In this document: positions 12,243-20,639 of the stretch, one piece after another
Layout: every line of letters begins with the position of its first letter
Position numbering within the stretch: position 1 is the stretch's first letter
Assembly (NCBI RefSeq): GCF_007859815.1
Contig: NZ_SJPH01000006.1
Coordinates: forward strand, 108,276 to 172,275
Direction: 5' to 3'
DNA: 64,000 nt
Source: Botrimarina hoheduenensis
Lineage (GTDB): Bacteria > Planctomycetota > Planctomycetia > Pirellulales > Lacipirellulaceae
Made by a program: the position numbers and the translations under genes
The notes under the pieces: model-generated
What the model saw: the letters and a program-made list of their open reading frames with translations, nothing else
Told to the model about the DNA's origin: nothing
Databases searched by the model: none

Positions 12243-13955
12243 GTGACCCACGTTATTTCCGCCGCTGTAGCGAAGACTCCTCCCCTTAAGATCGTCATCG
12301 TGGGGGCCGTTGCCGGGGGCGCGAGCGCGGCCGCCCGCGCGCGGCGATTGAGCGAGGACAGCGAGATCCTCCTCATCGAGCGGGGGCACGAGCCGTCTTT
12401 TGCTAACTGCGGCATGCCCTACTACATCGGTGGCGAGATCGCTCACCGCGAGAAACTGCTCGTTGCTCCCGTGCAGCTGCTCCGCGAGCGTCTCAAACTT
12501 GATGTCCGCACGCGGCACGAATGCCTTTCCATCGATCGTGCTCGAAAGACGGTGCGCATTCTCGAAGTCGATACCGGCAAGGAGTATGTCGAAACGTATG
12601 ATCGACTGATTCTTTCGCCCGGTGCTGCGCCGCTACGGCCCCCGCTGCCGGGAGTTAATCTGCCCCGCGTACACACGTTGCGGAATCTGTCCGATGCGGA
12701 CCGTCTGCTTGCCGCTAGCAAAGCGGGGGGGCGAGCGGTGGTGGTTGGCGGCGGCTTCATCGGCATCGAGATGGTCGAGAATCTTCTTCGCCGGGGAATC
12801 AAGACAACGCTGCTCGAAAGAAATCCGCAGGTGCTCACGCCCTGGGATCCGGAAATGGTTTCGGCTTTTGCGGAAACGCTCCGCGACCGCGGCGTTGATC
12901 TGCGACTCGGCGAAGAGGTGACCGCCTTCGGTGAGTTGCCCTGCGGCATCAGCGTTGAAACCTCGGCTGGCGATGTTCTGGAAGCCGATTTTGTCGTGCT
13001 CGCGATCGGGGTCCGCCCCGAAGACGACCTGGCCCGCGCCGCCGGGCTCGCAGTCGCTGCGCGCGGCGGAATCGTGACGAATCCCCGCATGCAGACTAGC
13101 GATCCGGACATCTACGCGGTCGGAGACGCCGTGGAAGTGCGACACGTCGTTACAAAAGAAACCACTCGGATCCCGCTCGCAGGACCCGCGAACCGACAGG
13201 GACGCATCGCGGCAGACGCGTGCTTTGGGCGCACTTCTACTTTTCGTGGTGTGCAGGGGACCGCCATCGTTGGCCTGTTTGATCACACCGCCGCGATGAC
13301 CGGGCTCAGCGAGAAAGCTTGCCGTGCAGCGGGGATTGCTCACGAGAAGATCTACGTCCACCCCGCGCATCACGCCGGTTACTACCCGGGAGCCGAGCGC
13401 ATTTCGCTGAAGCTGGTTTTTGATCCGCAAGACGGCCGTGTCTTAGGGGCCCAAGCCGTTGGCGGAGCGGGTATCGATAAGCGCATCGATGTGATCGCGA
13501 TGGCGCTTCAAGCCGGCATGACGGTGTTCGATCTTGAGGAAGCCGAGCTGTGTTACGCGCCGCAATTCGGATCCGCCAAGGATCCGGTGAATATGGCGGG
13601 CTTTGTGGCGGCGGGCGTGGTTCGCGGCGATCAGCCGATTGTTCACGCCGATCAGATCGAGGAGCTTGTCACCGCGGGTGCTTACGTGCTCGATGTGCGA
13701 ACGCCGGCTGAATTTGCGCGGGGAGCGATCCCCGCCGCGATCAACATCCCGATGGAAGAACTGCGCGCGCGGCTGCAAGAGCTGCCGCGCGAGCGGGCGA
13801 TAATTGCCTACTGCCAAGTCGGCATGCGGGGCTACTTGGCGACGCGTGTGCTACTGCAGAGCGGATTCGATAAGGTGCGGAATCTCTCCGGGGGATACAC
13901 GACCTATCGGCAGAAATTCGCCGCGCCGATGCTTGTCAGCCCGGCTGCCCGTTAG
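12243..13955 (+). CDS. CoA-disulfide reductase / persulfide reductase with C-terminal rhodanese
   Basis: This 570-residue flavoprotein fuses an FAD/NAD(P)H disulfide reductase to a rhodanese domain, like the CoADR-Rhd and Npsr enzymes that reduce CoA disulfide, CoA-persulfide or polysulfide. Visible: FAD motif VIVGAVAGGASAAARARR (18-35), the single redox cysteine in SFANCGMPYYIGG (Cys56), NAD motif VVVGGGFIGIEMVENL, second FAD block DIYAVGDAVEV, the dimerisation domain, and a rhodanese with DVRTPAEFARGAIPAAINIP and active loop CQVGMRG (Cys524). The start codon is GTG; no strong ribosome site is seen, so initiation may depend on the upstream gene. Its 3' end overlaps the convergent next gene by 20 bp. 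Confidence 0.93.
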   Translation: MTHVISAAVAKTPPLKIVIVGAVAGGASAAARARRLSEDSEILLIERGHEPSFANCGMPYYIGGEIAHREKLLVAPVQLLRERLKLDVRTRHECLSIDRARKTVRILEVDTGKEYVETYDRLILSPGAAPLRPPLPGVNLPRVHTLRNLSDADRLLAASKAGGRAVVVGGGFIGIEMVENLLRRGIKTTLLERNPQVLTPWDPEMVSAFAETLRDRGVDLRLGEEVTAFGELPCGISVETSAGDVLEADFVVLAIGVRPEDDLARAAGLAVAARGGIVTNPRMQTSDPDIYAVGDAVEVRHVVTKETTRIPLAGPANRQGRIAADACFGRTSTFRGVQGTAIVGLFDHTAAMTGLSEKACRAAGIAHEKIYVHPAHHAGYYPGAERISLKLVFDPQDGRVLGAQAVGGAGIDKRIDVIAMALQAGMTVFDLEEAELCYAPQFGSAKDPVNMAGFVAAGVVRGDQPIVHADQIEELVTAGAYVLDVRTPAEFARGAIPAAINIPMEELRARLQELPRERAIIAYCQVGMRGYLATRVLLQSGFDKVRNLSGGYTTYRQKFAAPMLVSPAAR

Positions 13956-15078
13956 CGCGTAGCTCGGTCGAAGAGACATCGAGCCGAAACGCTTCCTCGC
14001 TAACCGCGTCACAGAGGGTGGCGAGTTTCGGGGGGAGGGCGAGATCGCCCAGCGCGACGAAGCGTTCGCCCATCGTCCGGCCGAAGACCAGGAATCGGCA
14101 CCCGCGCTCGGCGAACTCGGCAAACTGCCGATCACGCTCCTGCGGATCGCCGCCGCAGTAGCGCGCGTCCGCGAGGCGCTGCAGGGTATCGGCCCCCACG
14201 GCAAAGACGCAGCCCGGAGCCAGGCGCGCCTTTTCAACAAAGGTAGCCGCTGCCGTGATCCAAAGCGGACGCTGAGCGAGCCCTTCCTGACGCTCGGCAA
14301 TCTCCAAAAAGTCGAGCGGTAGCTTATCGACATTCGTCAGCGACAGCTCGAAGACCGCCACGCTGCCAAGTAGCTTTTCGGCATAGGCCGCCATGCGGGC
14401 GTGCCCTTCATGGAACGGATTGAACGATCCGGGAAGCAGCAAGCGCGGCGTTTTGGGAGCATCTGGCGTTGCCCACACGCTTTGCTCTCCGGAGAGCAAA
14501 GCGCCGAGTTCTTCGCTGCCGTGACGGCGGATGCTCGCTTCGATACCGGGAGGCGACTTGCTAAGGTCGAGTTCGCGGACACCGGCGGCGTCGGCCAAAA
14601 GGGCGAGGAGCGCCCGCTCCGTGACGGATTCTTCCTCCGCCCGGGTGCGTCGCCCTTTTTCCAGATGCAGTGACAGTGCCAGAGTCCGCTCGGTGGTCTG
14701 AGCGGCAACGTACAGACGATGCTCGCCCCGTTTGGGCCGATCGGTCACGAGGCTCGCCGTTGCACCAATGCCGATAAGCGTGCGGGGCTCGGCATGGGGC
14801 GCGAGCCGCCGGGCACGAAGCCAGCTCGCCATCGCCATTGCGCGGGCGGTTTCTTCGGAGCAAGCCTGCTCAGGCTTCGCCCCGAGCCAATCCGTTAGCG
14901 CTGCCTCTGCCTGGGGGGCGATCGCTTCGAGCACGCTCTTTGAAGCACCGGGGACACCCAGCAGCCGGCCGATGGCTCCGCTGCCTCCACCGGCAGCCGC
15001 CAAGACGATCCGCCGACCGGCCGCGAGCACGGCGGCTTCCAGGGAGAGGTTGCAGGGGAGGTCAGCAGGTTTCGCCAC
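13936..15078 (-). CDS. CinA-like domain fused to NadD-type nucleotidyltransferase
   Basis: This is a 380-residue two-domain protein. Residues 10-165 resemble the CinA C-terminal (PncC, NMN deamidase) fold: LLGVPGASKSVLEAIAP, ACSEETARAMA, IGIGATASLVTDRPKRGEHR. The catalytic ESCTGG of PncC is replaced by AAAGGGSG, so deamidase activity is doubtful. Residues 211-375 are a HxGH cytidylyl/adenylyltransferase: LLLPGSFNPFHEGH (HEGH 223-226), FAVGADTLQRL and the late SSTEL (the family's ISSTxIR). From memory, plants encode a protein with the same fused layout (Arabidopsis At2g01220 type). The substrate is unknown; NaMN/NMN or a lipid-head precursor is possible. GTG start with GAGG about 9 nt upstream. 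Confidence 0.82.
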   Translation of the reverse strand: MAKPADLPCNLSLEAAVLAAGRRIVLAAAGGGSGAIGRLLGVPGASKSVLEAIAPQAEAALTDWLGAKPEQACSEETARAMAMASWLRARRLAPHAEPRTLIGIGATASLVTDRPKRGEHRLYVAAQTTERTLALSLHLEKGRRTRAEEESVTERALLALLADAAGVRELDLSKSPPGIEASIRRHGSEELGALLSGEQSVWATPDAPKTPRLLLPGSFNPFHEGHARMAAYAEKLLGSVAVFELSLTNVDKLPLDFLEIAERQEGLAQRPLWITAAATFVEKARLAPGCVFAVGADTLQRLADARYCGGDPQERDRQFAEFAERGCRFLVFGRTMGERFVALGDLALPPKLATLCDAVSEEAFRLDVSSTELRANGQPG

Positions 15079-15381
15079 TTATCGTCCTCAGGGGAGGAGG
15101 CGTGCAGAGCTTCGTTTTGTTGCCGGAATACCACTCACCATGGCGACTGTGTCGCGGAACGGCAACCGACGCTGAGCCGGAGAGGTGGTGTTTTCGCACC
15201 ACGAGGCGATCGGGCCACCGCTGAGCGCTGCTCTGTGACAATCAGGACGAAAACGCGGCCCCCCGAAGGGGCTGCAACGCGGTGGGTACGTCGGTTGCTC
15301 TGTATCTGGCTCGAAGCGAAGCCGTGATCGGTTTCCGCCGGTCGTCCGAAACGTCCCGCCTCCAAACGAGCAACGCGAGCG
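15079..15381. other. Divergent intergenic region
   Basis: This is the promoter region between the CinA/nucleotidyltransferase gene and the GNAT-like gene. I see one short GC hairpin (GCCCC-CCGAA-GGGGC, around 15258-15273) and no gene. Confidence 0.4.
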
Positions 15382-16533
15382 ATGAGTCGAACCGACGTTA
15401 TCGAAATCAATCGGATCGAAGACCTTCAGTCTTACCATCTGGCATGGTCAGCGCTGCACGCGGAAACACCGGGTGCCTCTTTCTTCCATACACTCGAGTG
15501 GCTGACCGCTTACTGGAACCACCACGGCAAAGGGAAACGCCTGCGGGTGCTGATCGTTCGTAGCAGCGGACGACCGATCGGAATCGTGCCCCTGTGCGAG
15601 GTCCGCGAGAGCGGCAGCCTCGGTCCGGTAACGGTGCTCACCTACCCGCTCGAAAATTGGGGCACGGTCTACGGCCCGATTGGCCCGTTCACGACCGCCA
15701 CTATGACCTTGGCGATGCGGCACATCTCCCAGACCCCACGCACCTGGGATGTCTTTGAGCCGCGTTGGACGGCGCACGATTCCGACGATCACGGCCGCAC
15801 CCTAAGGGCGATGCGTGGGGCCGGTTTTAGTGCGACGTTGTCGAATGACTGGTCGACTTCGGTGATCGATTGCGATCACTTTGCGGACTGGGATTCCTAC
15901 CTGTACTCGCGGTCTCACAAGGTGCGGCATGAGCTGCGGCGTCAACGTCGCCAGCTTGAACGGGCCGGTGTCGTCGAGCACCTACACTACCGTCCGACCG
16001 CTCTGTGCGAGGGGGGCGGCGATCCGCGGTGGGATCTCTTCGAGCACTGCGTGGCGGTTTCGCGACTCACGTGGCAAGCGACTTCGAACACGGGCAACAC
16101 GCTGTGTGACCGCCGTGTGAACCCGATGCTCCGCACCGCTCATGAGCAGGCTGCTCGGCTCGGCATGCTAGACCTGCATCTGCTCACGATCGACGGCGTT
16201 CCGTCAGCGTTCTTCTACGGGCACCACTGCCATGGCGTAACCAGCGGGCTACGAATGGGCTACGACCCCGCATCGCCCAAGGGCGCCGGGGCCGTGTTGT
16301 TTGGTATGGTTATCGAACGGGCGTTCGCGTTGGGCGATCGCCGCCTTGATCTAGGAGCCGGCGACGAAAACTACAAGAAGCGGTACCGCACGTCGGTCAC
16401 CACCACCGCACGCATCACCCACACGCCGTTGACGGCATGGCGTCCGCAACTGGTTGGCGCGGGCCGCTGGGTGCGGGCGCAGCTTGGTCGGCCTTTTGGC
16501 AAGGCCGTTAGTTCGACTGCTGCTCGCTCTTGA
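15382..16533 (+). CDS. GNAT-fold BioF2/CelD-like acyltransferase
   Basis: This 383-residue protein belongs to the Acetyltransf_6 (BioF2-like, CelD/FemAB-like) group. It shows FHTLEWLTAYW near residue 35, LIVRSSGRPIGIVPLCEVRE, an internal SHKVRHELRRQRRQLE helix, then the second GNAT half GMLDLHLLTIDGVPSAFFYGHHCHG, YDPASPKGAGAVLFGMVIERAF and RRLDLGAGDENYKKRY, all standard family landmarks. Such enzymes transfer acyl or aminoacyl groups in exopolysaccharide or peptidoglycan-related work. The specific substrate is not predictable. GAGC precedes the ATG. The 3' end overlaps the convergent lipoprotein gene by 26 bp. Confidence 0.85.
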   Translation: MSRTDVIEINRIEDLQSYHLAWSALHAETPGASFFHTLEWLTAYWNHHGKGKRLRVLIVRSSGRPIGIVPLCEVRESGSLGPVTVLTYPLENWGTVYGPIGPFTTATMTLAMRHISQTPRTWDVFEPRWTAHDSDDHGRTLRAMRGAGFSATLSNDWSTSVIDCDHFADWDSYLYSRSHKVRHELRRQRRQLERAGVVEHLHYRPTALCEGGGDPRWDLFEHCVAVSRLTWQATSNTGNTLCDRRVNPMLRTAHEQAARLGMLDLHLLTIDGVPSAFFYGHHCHGVTSGLRMGYDPASPKGAGAVLFGMVIERAFALGDRRLDLGAGDENYKKRYRTSVTTTARITHTPLTAWRPQLVGAGRWVRAQLGRPFGKAVSSTAARS

Positions 16534-16747
16534 TCGCTTCGGACTGGGCCTTCAACGCGGCCGCCTCTTTAGCGAGCTTGAACTCCGAGCTCGGCGCGTA
16601 GTACTGAACATCGTCGGTCAGATAGTAGGGGCTGGGCAGGGTCTGCCCCGCAACATCGATCTGGCACCCGGTCAACGCGGCACAAGCCACCAGCAGCAAG
16701 CCAGCGACCATGCCATAAGCCGTTGCCGTCTGATTGCCCTTATTCAT
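16508..16747 (-). CDS. Small lipoprotein
   Basis: This 79-residue protein has a type II signal peptide: MNKGNQTATAYG, a hydrophobic run MVAGLLLVACAAL, and the lipobox LTGC with Cys28 as the lipidated residue. The mature part contains LPSPYYLTDDVQYYAPSSEFKLAKEAAALKAQ, a tyrosine-rich stretch followed by an amphipathic helix that could be a coiled coil. The +2 residue after Cys is Gln, not Asp, so outer-membrane sorting would be expected by the E. coli rule. Its function is unknown. Confidence 0.85.
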   Translation of the reverse strand: MNKGNQTATAYGMVAGLLLVACAALTGCQIDVAGQTLPSPYYLTDDVQYYAPSSEFKLAKEAAALKAQSEAIKSEQQSN

Positions 16748-17014
16748 CGCTAGTCGTCTCCGGAAAGCGGTCAGCGGCGGGAGCGAGGGGAGGCAAACAA
16801 GCGAGCCGGTCGCACGAATCTCACGCCGTTACCACCGTCATCGTCGCTACGAGCGGTAAACTCCACACAATCGGACCAATCCGGAGAGAAAAGTCTCCAC
16901 GCCAGACGAACCACTAGGCGCGATGGCTCACGAAGAAGCGCCTCGTTTCGCACAAACTCGGGCGAGAAAGCCGGTTTTAGGCGGGTTATCGCGTACGCTT
17001 GCAAGACCGTGTTT

Positions 17015-19933
17015 ATGAACCGCCTCCGCCGTCGTTGCTCCGCCTACTTGCCTTTCCGGGCGTTGCTGGCCTTGCCGATCCTGGCTTTGCTAGCAGCGGT
17101 GCCGCTGGCAGCGCAGACGGGCCGGGCGATCCCCGGAGCGGGCTACTTTGCGGCTCTGGACGATCTTTACGCCGCCGACTACACGCGGGCGGAACGCGGC
17201 TTCGTCTCGGAACTGCGTGGGGGGATCAAGACGACCGAAGCGCGGTGGATCGACTCGATCTGTTACTTCACGATGCTCGGCGAGACTTACTTCGTGCAGG
17301 GCGCACACGCGGCCGCTCTGGATCAGTTCGATCAAGCGATCGACCTTTTCATGGCGAATCGTGCTTGGCTTACGACGGTACAGCTGAACCAGCCGGTGCG
17401 TGAGGACCTCAATCTGCCACGCCGCATGCCGGCTTGGGCTCGACCTTTGCGGGCAGCCCGCTATTGCGACGTGCCGGCGACTTTTCTGGCAACGATTGGA
17501 CGCATCGACAATTCGCAGCAGGCTCAGCAAGGGGGCATCATCCAAGCGGCGCAGTTCTGGCAGCTCGATGCCCAAGAGCTCGCCCGCTGTGTCGCTTGGT
17601 CGATCTACCGTCGAGGTGAGTTGCTTGGCCCGCTGGCACCCTACGACGCGCGTCAAAAAGCGGTGAGCGATCTTGTTGCGCGAGGCGGTTTAGCCCCGGC
17701 AACGGCCTGGAGCAACGCCTGGGTGAATCTGTGGCAGGGCGTTGCCGCCCTCTCGCTCGAGAGCCCGAAGACCGCTCTGCCTCACTTGCAACAGGCCACG
17801 CAGATGGGGCCGTTTGATCACCCGCTTACCGGGATCGCGCTGCTGGCGCAGGGGCGGCTTGCGCTCGAAGCGCAGCAAGCCGTCGCTCCTCAATTGCTAC
17901 ACGACGCCGCGATGGCGGGCGTCGCTTACGAAGACTATCTGGTTGTCGCTGAGGCGGTTCGCTACGCCCATCAGTTGCAACTGAGCATCGACCCCCGACC
18001 GCTTCCTTGGCTTGAGCCTATGGCGGCGTGGTGCACGCAGCGCGGGCTGGATGAGACGGCCATCCGCTGCCGACTTGCTCTTTCCGAGTGCGCGCTCGAA
18101 GCCCGCCGGCCCGCCGACGCGGCGGCGCTGTTGCGGGGTGTGATGGGCCGCAATCGGTTCGTGGGGCGCGGGCCCTTAGGACGCGAGGCCGAACGGCTTT
18201 CGCTGATCGTTGCCGCCCAACAGGGCGCCGGCGCAAAGGCCGAACTGCAGGCGGCCCAACTGATCACCAAACAGAGGTCCTACTCATTGCGCGGATACCG
18301 ACGCGGTATCGCCGACGCGGCGATCGAATCGGGGCTTCTCTCGCCACGTAACGCCGAACGGGTGTACGAGCGTTTGCTCGCCGATCCGTCCGCTGCCGAC
18401 TGGCGTGACGATCCGCTCGATACGCTCGCGGATCTGGCTGACGAATCGACCAACTCGTTCGATCGCTGGTTTGCCGCAGCAACGGTCCGGCGTAGCGCCG
18501 AGACGATGCTTGCCGTGGCCGAGCAGCAATCGCGGCGAAGGTTTCTGGCGGGGCAGCCACTAGGCGGCCGCGTCTTGAGCTTACGCTTGTTACTCGAAAC
18601 CTCTGCCGAGGCTTTGGGAGATAAGGCGGTTGATGCGAAGGGGGCCATCCTCGATCGCCGCCGCGACTTTGTCGAATTCTCGGCTCGTGCTGAGCCGCTG
18701 CTGGCCAAGCTCAAACTGGCCGCGGGTTCCGCTCGAGATCAGCGTGATTGGGAGGCAACCCTCGACGCACGCGAGGCGATCCTCACGCAGATCGCGCTCT
18801 CGCGGTTACCGACGCCGCTCGTCGCAGCCCCATCAGCGGGCAAAGAAATCACGAAGCAATTGACCCCCGGCAGCGCAATCCTGCTCTTGCGCGTTGGGGC
18901 GGGCGAGGTCTTCGGCATGGCGGTGTCGCCCACCGGCGTCGAGGCCTGGCGGATCGGTGATGAACGTGAAACGAATCGTCAATTGGTCGCGGTGCTGAAG
19001 CTCATTGCCGGGGTTGGTCGGCAGCAACGCTGGACGGTAGCAGCACTCGTCGACACGGCGTGGCGCGACGCGTCGGCCGAGCTGGCGGGGCTCTTGCTCA
19101 GCGGCGCGCCGGCCGAGATACGGTCGGCCGATCACCTGACAATTATCCCCGACGCCTCGCTGTGGCACACCCCCTGGCCGGCGCTGATGGTGGGCGACGA
19201 AACCAAAGGGCTTGCCCCTCTGATCGAGCAGCGGTCGTTCGCGCTGGCCCCCACACTGGGACACGCGCTAAAGCCAAGCGGTGAGCGGCGCCGTCTCGAA
19301 ACAACGGGAGTGATTGGTTTCTTACCCGGTGCCGATGCCCCGCAAGACCCGATTGCGCAACGCGCCCCCGGCGCGGTGGTGATCGAGGCCAAGCCCGCCG
19401 CATCGCCAGCAGCCCTCAAGACACTGCTCGATGCCGCGATCATCTCGATCGATCAAGATCTAGAGATCGAGGCTCCCCTTGCGTTGCGACTGCTGCCGGC
19501 CGGCCGCGGTCGTTTCGCAACACTCGAGGGCTGGACACGGTTGCCGACCGTGGCACCCACCATGGTGGTGCTGACCGGCCTCCATTCGGCAGCGGAAGAT
19601 TTACAGGCCGCGTTACGCTCGCGGAAGCGCGGCACGCGGCGGATTGGCGACGAGGTGTTTCATGCGGTCTGTTCCTTGCTGGCGCCGGGAACCTCAACCG
19701 TGCTGATGTCGCAATGGTCGAGCGGCGGGCTCCATGAACGAGAGCTGATCGCAGAGTTCATGGTGGGCGTGCGTTCGTTACCGCCGGGCGAGGCGTGGCG
19801 GCGCAGTGTCGAGCTAAACCGAACGCGGCTGTTGAATCTGGGCGCCGAGCCGCGGGTTTCGGCCGAGGAGGCCGAGGCGGGCGTCGATGGATCGCACCCG
19901 CTGTTTTGGTGCGGATTTCTGTTAGTCGATTAG
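17015..19933 (+). CDS. Exported TPR-like/CHAT-domain protein, catalytic dyad apparently lost
   Basis: This is a 972-residue protein. A signal peptide (RRCSAYLPFRALLALPILALLAA ending LAAQ) suggests export. Residues about 40-560 are all-alpha and repeat-like (for example YFAALDDLYAADYTRAERGF, HAAALDQFDQAIDLF, TALPHLQQATQMGPFDHPL), consistent with divergent TPRs. The C-terminus has the CHAT caspase-like layout: SAILLLRVGAGEVFGMAV, LTIIPDASLWHTPWPAL, then FHAVCSLLAPGTSTVLMSQW and HPLFWCGFLLVD. Where CHAT proteases have the catalytic His-Gly, here is SIDQDLE; where they have SAC, here is TGLHSA. It is probably a binding domain rather than a protease. The start could be GTG 17009 or ATG 17015; I chose the ATG. 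Confidence 0.82.
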   Translation: MNRLRRRCSAYLPFRALLALPILALLAAVPLAAQTGRAIPGAGYFAALDDLYAADYTRAERGFVSELRGGIKTTEARWIDSICYFTMLGETYFVQGAHAAALDQFDQAIDLFMANRAWLTTVQLNQPVREDLNLPRRMPAWARPLRAARYCDVPATFLATIGRIDNSQQAQQGGIIQAAQFWQLDAQELARCVAWSIYRRGELLGPLAPYDARQKAVSDLVARGGLAPATAWSNAWVNLWQGVAALSLESPKTALPHLQQATQMGPFDHPLTGIALLAQGRLALEAQQAVAPQLLHDAAMAGVAYEDYLVVAEAVRYAHQLQLSIDPRPLPWLEPMAAWCTQRGLDETAIRCRLALSECALEARRPADAAALLRGVMGRNRFVGRGPLGREAERLSLIVAAQQGAGAKAELQAAQLITKQRSYSLRGYRRGIADAAIESGLLSPRNAERVYERLLADPSAADWRDDPLDTLADLADESTNSFDRWFAAATVRRSAETMLAVAEQQSRRRFLAGQPLGGRVLSLRLLLETSAEALGDKAVDAKGAILDRRRDFVEFSARAEPLLAKLKLAAGSARDQRDWEATLDAREAILTQIALSRLPTPLVAAPSAGKEITKQLTPGSAILLLRVGAGEVFGMAVSPTGVEAWRIGDERETNRQLVAVLKLIAGVGRQQRWTVAALVDTAWRDASAELAGLLLSGAPAEIRSADHLTIIPDASLWHTPWPALMVGDETKGLAPLIEQRSFALAPTLGHALKPSGERRRLETTGVIGFLPGADAPQDPIAQRAPGAVVIEAKPAASPAALKTLLDAAIISIDQDLEIEAPLALRLLPAGRGRFATLEGWTRLPTVAPTMVVLTGLHSAAEDLQAALRSRKRGTRRIGDEVFHAVCSLLAPGTSTVLMSQWSSGGLHERELIAEFMVGVRSLPPGEAWRRSVELNRTRLLNLGAEPRVSAEEAEAGVDGSHPLFWCGFLLVD

Positions 19934-19995
19934 TCTTAGCGAAAAAATTTCCCGATTTCTTGCACCCTCTGGACATCGTGCGCCGCTGTAGGGGC

Positions 19996-20562
19996 ATGAA
20001 CGCCGTCAGCCAGCCGTTGCGAATGGACCTCCGCCGCGCCACAAAGCCCCCGGGAGAGGGTCCCGGAGACCGTCTTCTTGAATTGGTGCAGCTTCATCAG
20101 GCCGCCCTATGGCGATATCTGCGCTATCTGGGGGCCCAGGAATCCGAGGCAGACGACTTAACGCAAGATACTTTTCTGGCGGTCACGCGCAGTGACTACG
20201 AGCACCGCAGCGACGCCCAAGCGGCCTGCTTTCTCCGTACCGTAGCACGCCGGCAATTGCTCACCCTCCGCCGTCGTCAGCAACGCGAAGCCACCGTGAT
20301 TGACCTCGAAGCGGCCGAGGCAGTCTGGATCGAGCGTGAGCCCGAGCTGTGGGACGATCAACTGGAAGCGCTCCGCGACTGCGTTACTCAGCTCGAGGGG
20401 CGTTCGCGCCAGGCGATCGATCGGCACTATCGCGACAAAGCGAGTCGTGAGGCGATCGCCGCCGAACTGGACCTGTCTCCTGATGGCGTGAAATCACTCC
20501 TGCGGCGCACCCGGGCGGTTCTGCGTGAGTGTGTCGAGCGCTGGCGACGTTCGTTGCCGTAG
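19996..20562 (+). CDS. ECF-type RNA polymerase sigma factor
   Basis: This 188-residue sigma-70 family protein has region 2 (LWRYLRYLGAQESEADDLTQDTFLAV, residues about 36-65, and an FLRTVARRQLLTLRRR segment) and region 4 (LEGRSRQAIDRHYRDKASREAIAAELDLSPDGVKSLLRRTRAVLRECV), with no region 3. It would redirect RNA polymerase to a small regulon. The ATG at 19996 follows GTAGGGG. It lies 62 bp after the CHAT gene and 77 bp before the vWA gene, all on one strand. The vWA protein's cytosolic N-terminus may act as its anti-sigma partner. Target promoters are not evident here. Confidence 0.92.
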   Translation: MNAVSQPLRMDLRRATKPPGEGPGDRLLELVQLHQAALWRYLRYLGAQESEADDLTQDTFLAVTRSDYEHRSDAQAACFLRTVARRQLLTLRRRQQREATVIDLEAAEAVWIEREPELWDDQLEALRDCVTQLEGRSRQAIDRHYRDKASREAIAAELDLSPDGVKSLLRRTRAVLRECVERWRRSLP

Positions 20563-20639
20563 GTCGGTTACCGACAGTGAAGCCGGCGTGCCAACCTTCT
20601 AATCTTTCCCCTTAACGCTTCCCCAGCGAGGCGATGGTC

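Noticed and set aside
16771..17004. A 77-codon minus-strand frame beside the lipoprotein gene
   Set aside because: No ribosome site, no domain or signal peptide; it is the spacer before the CHAT gene.
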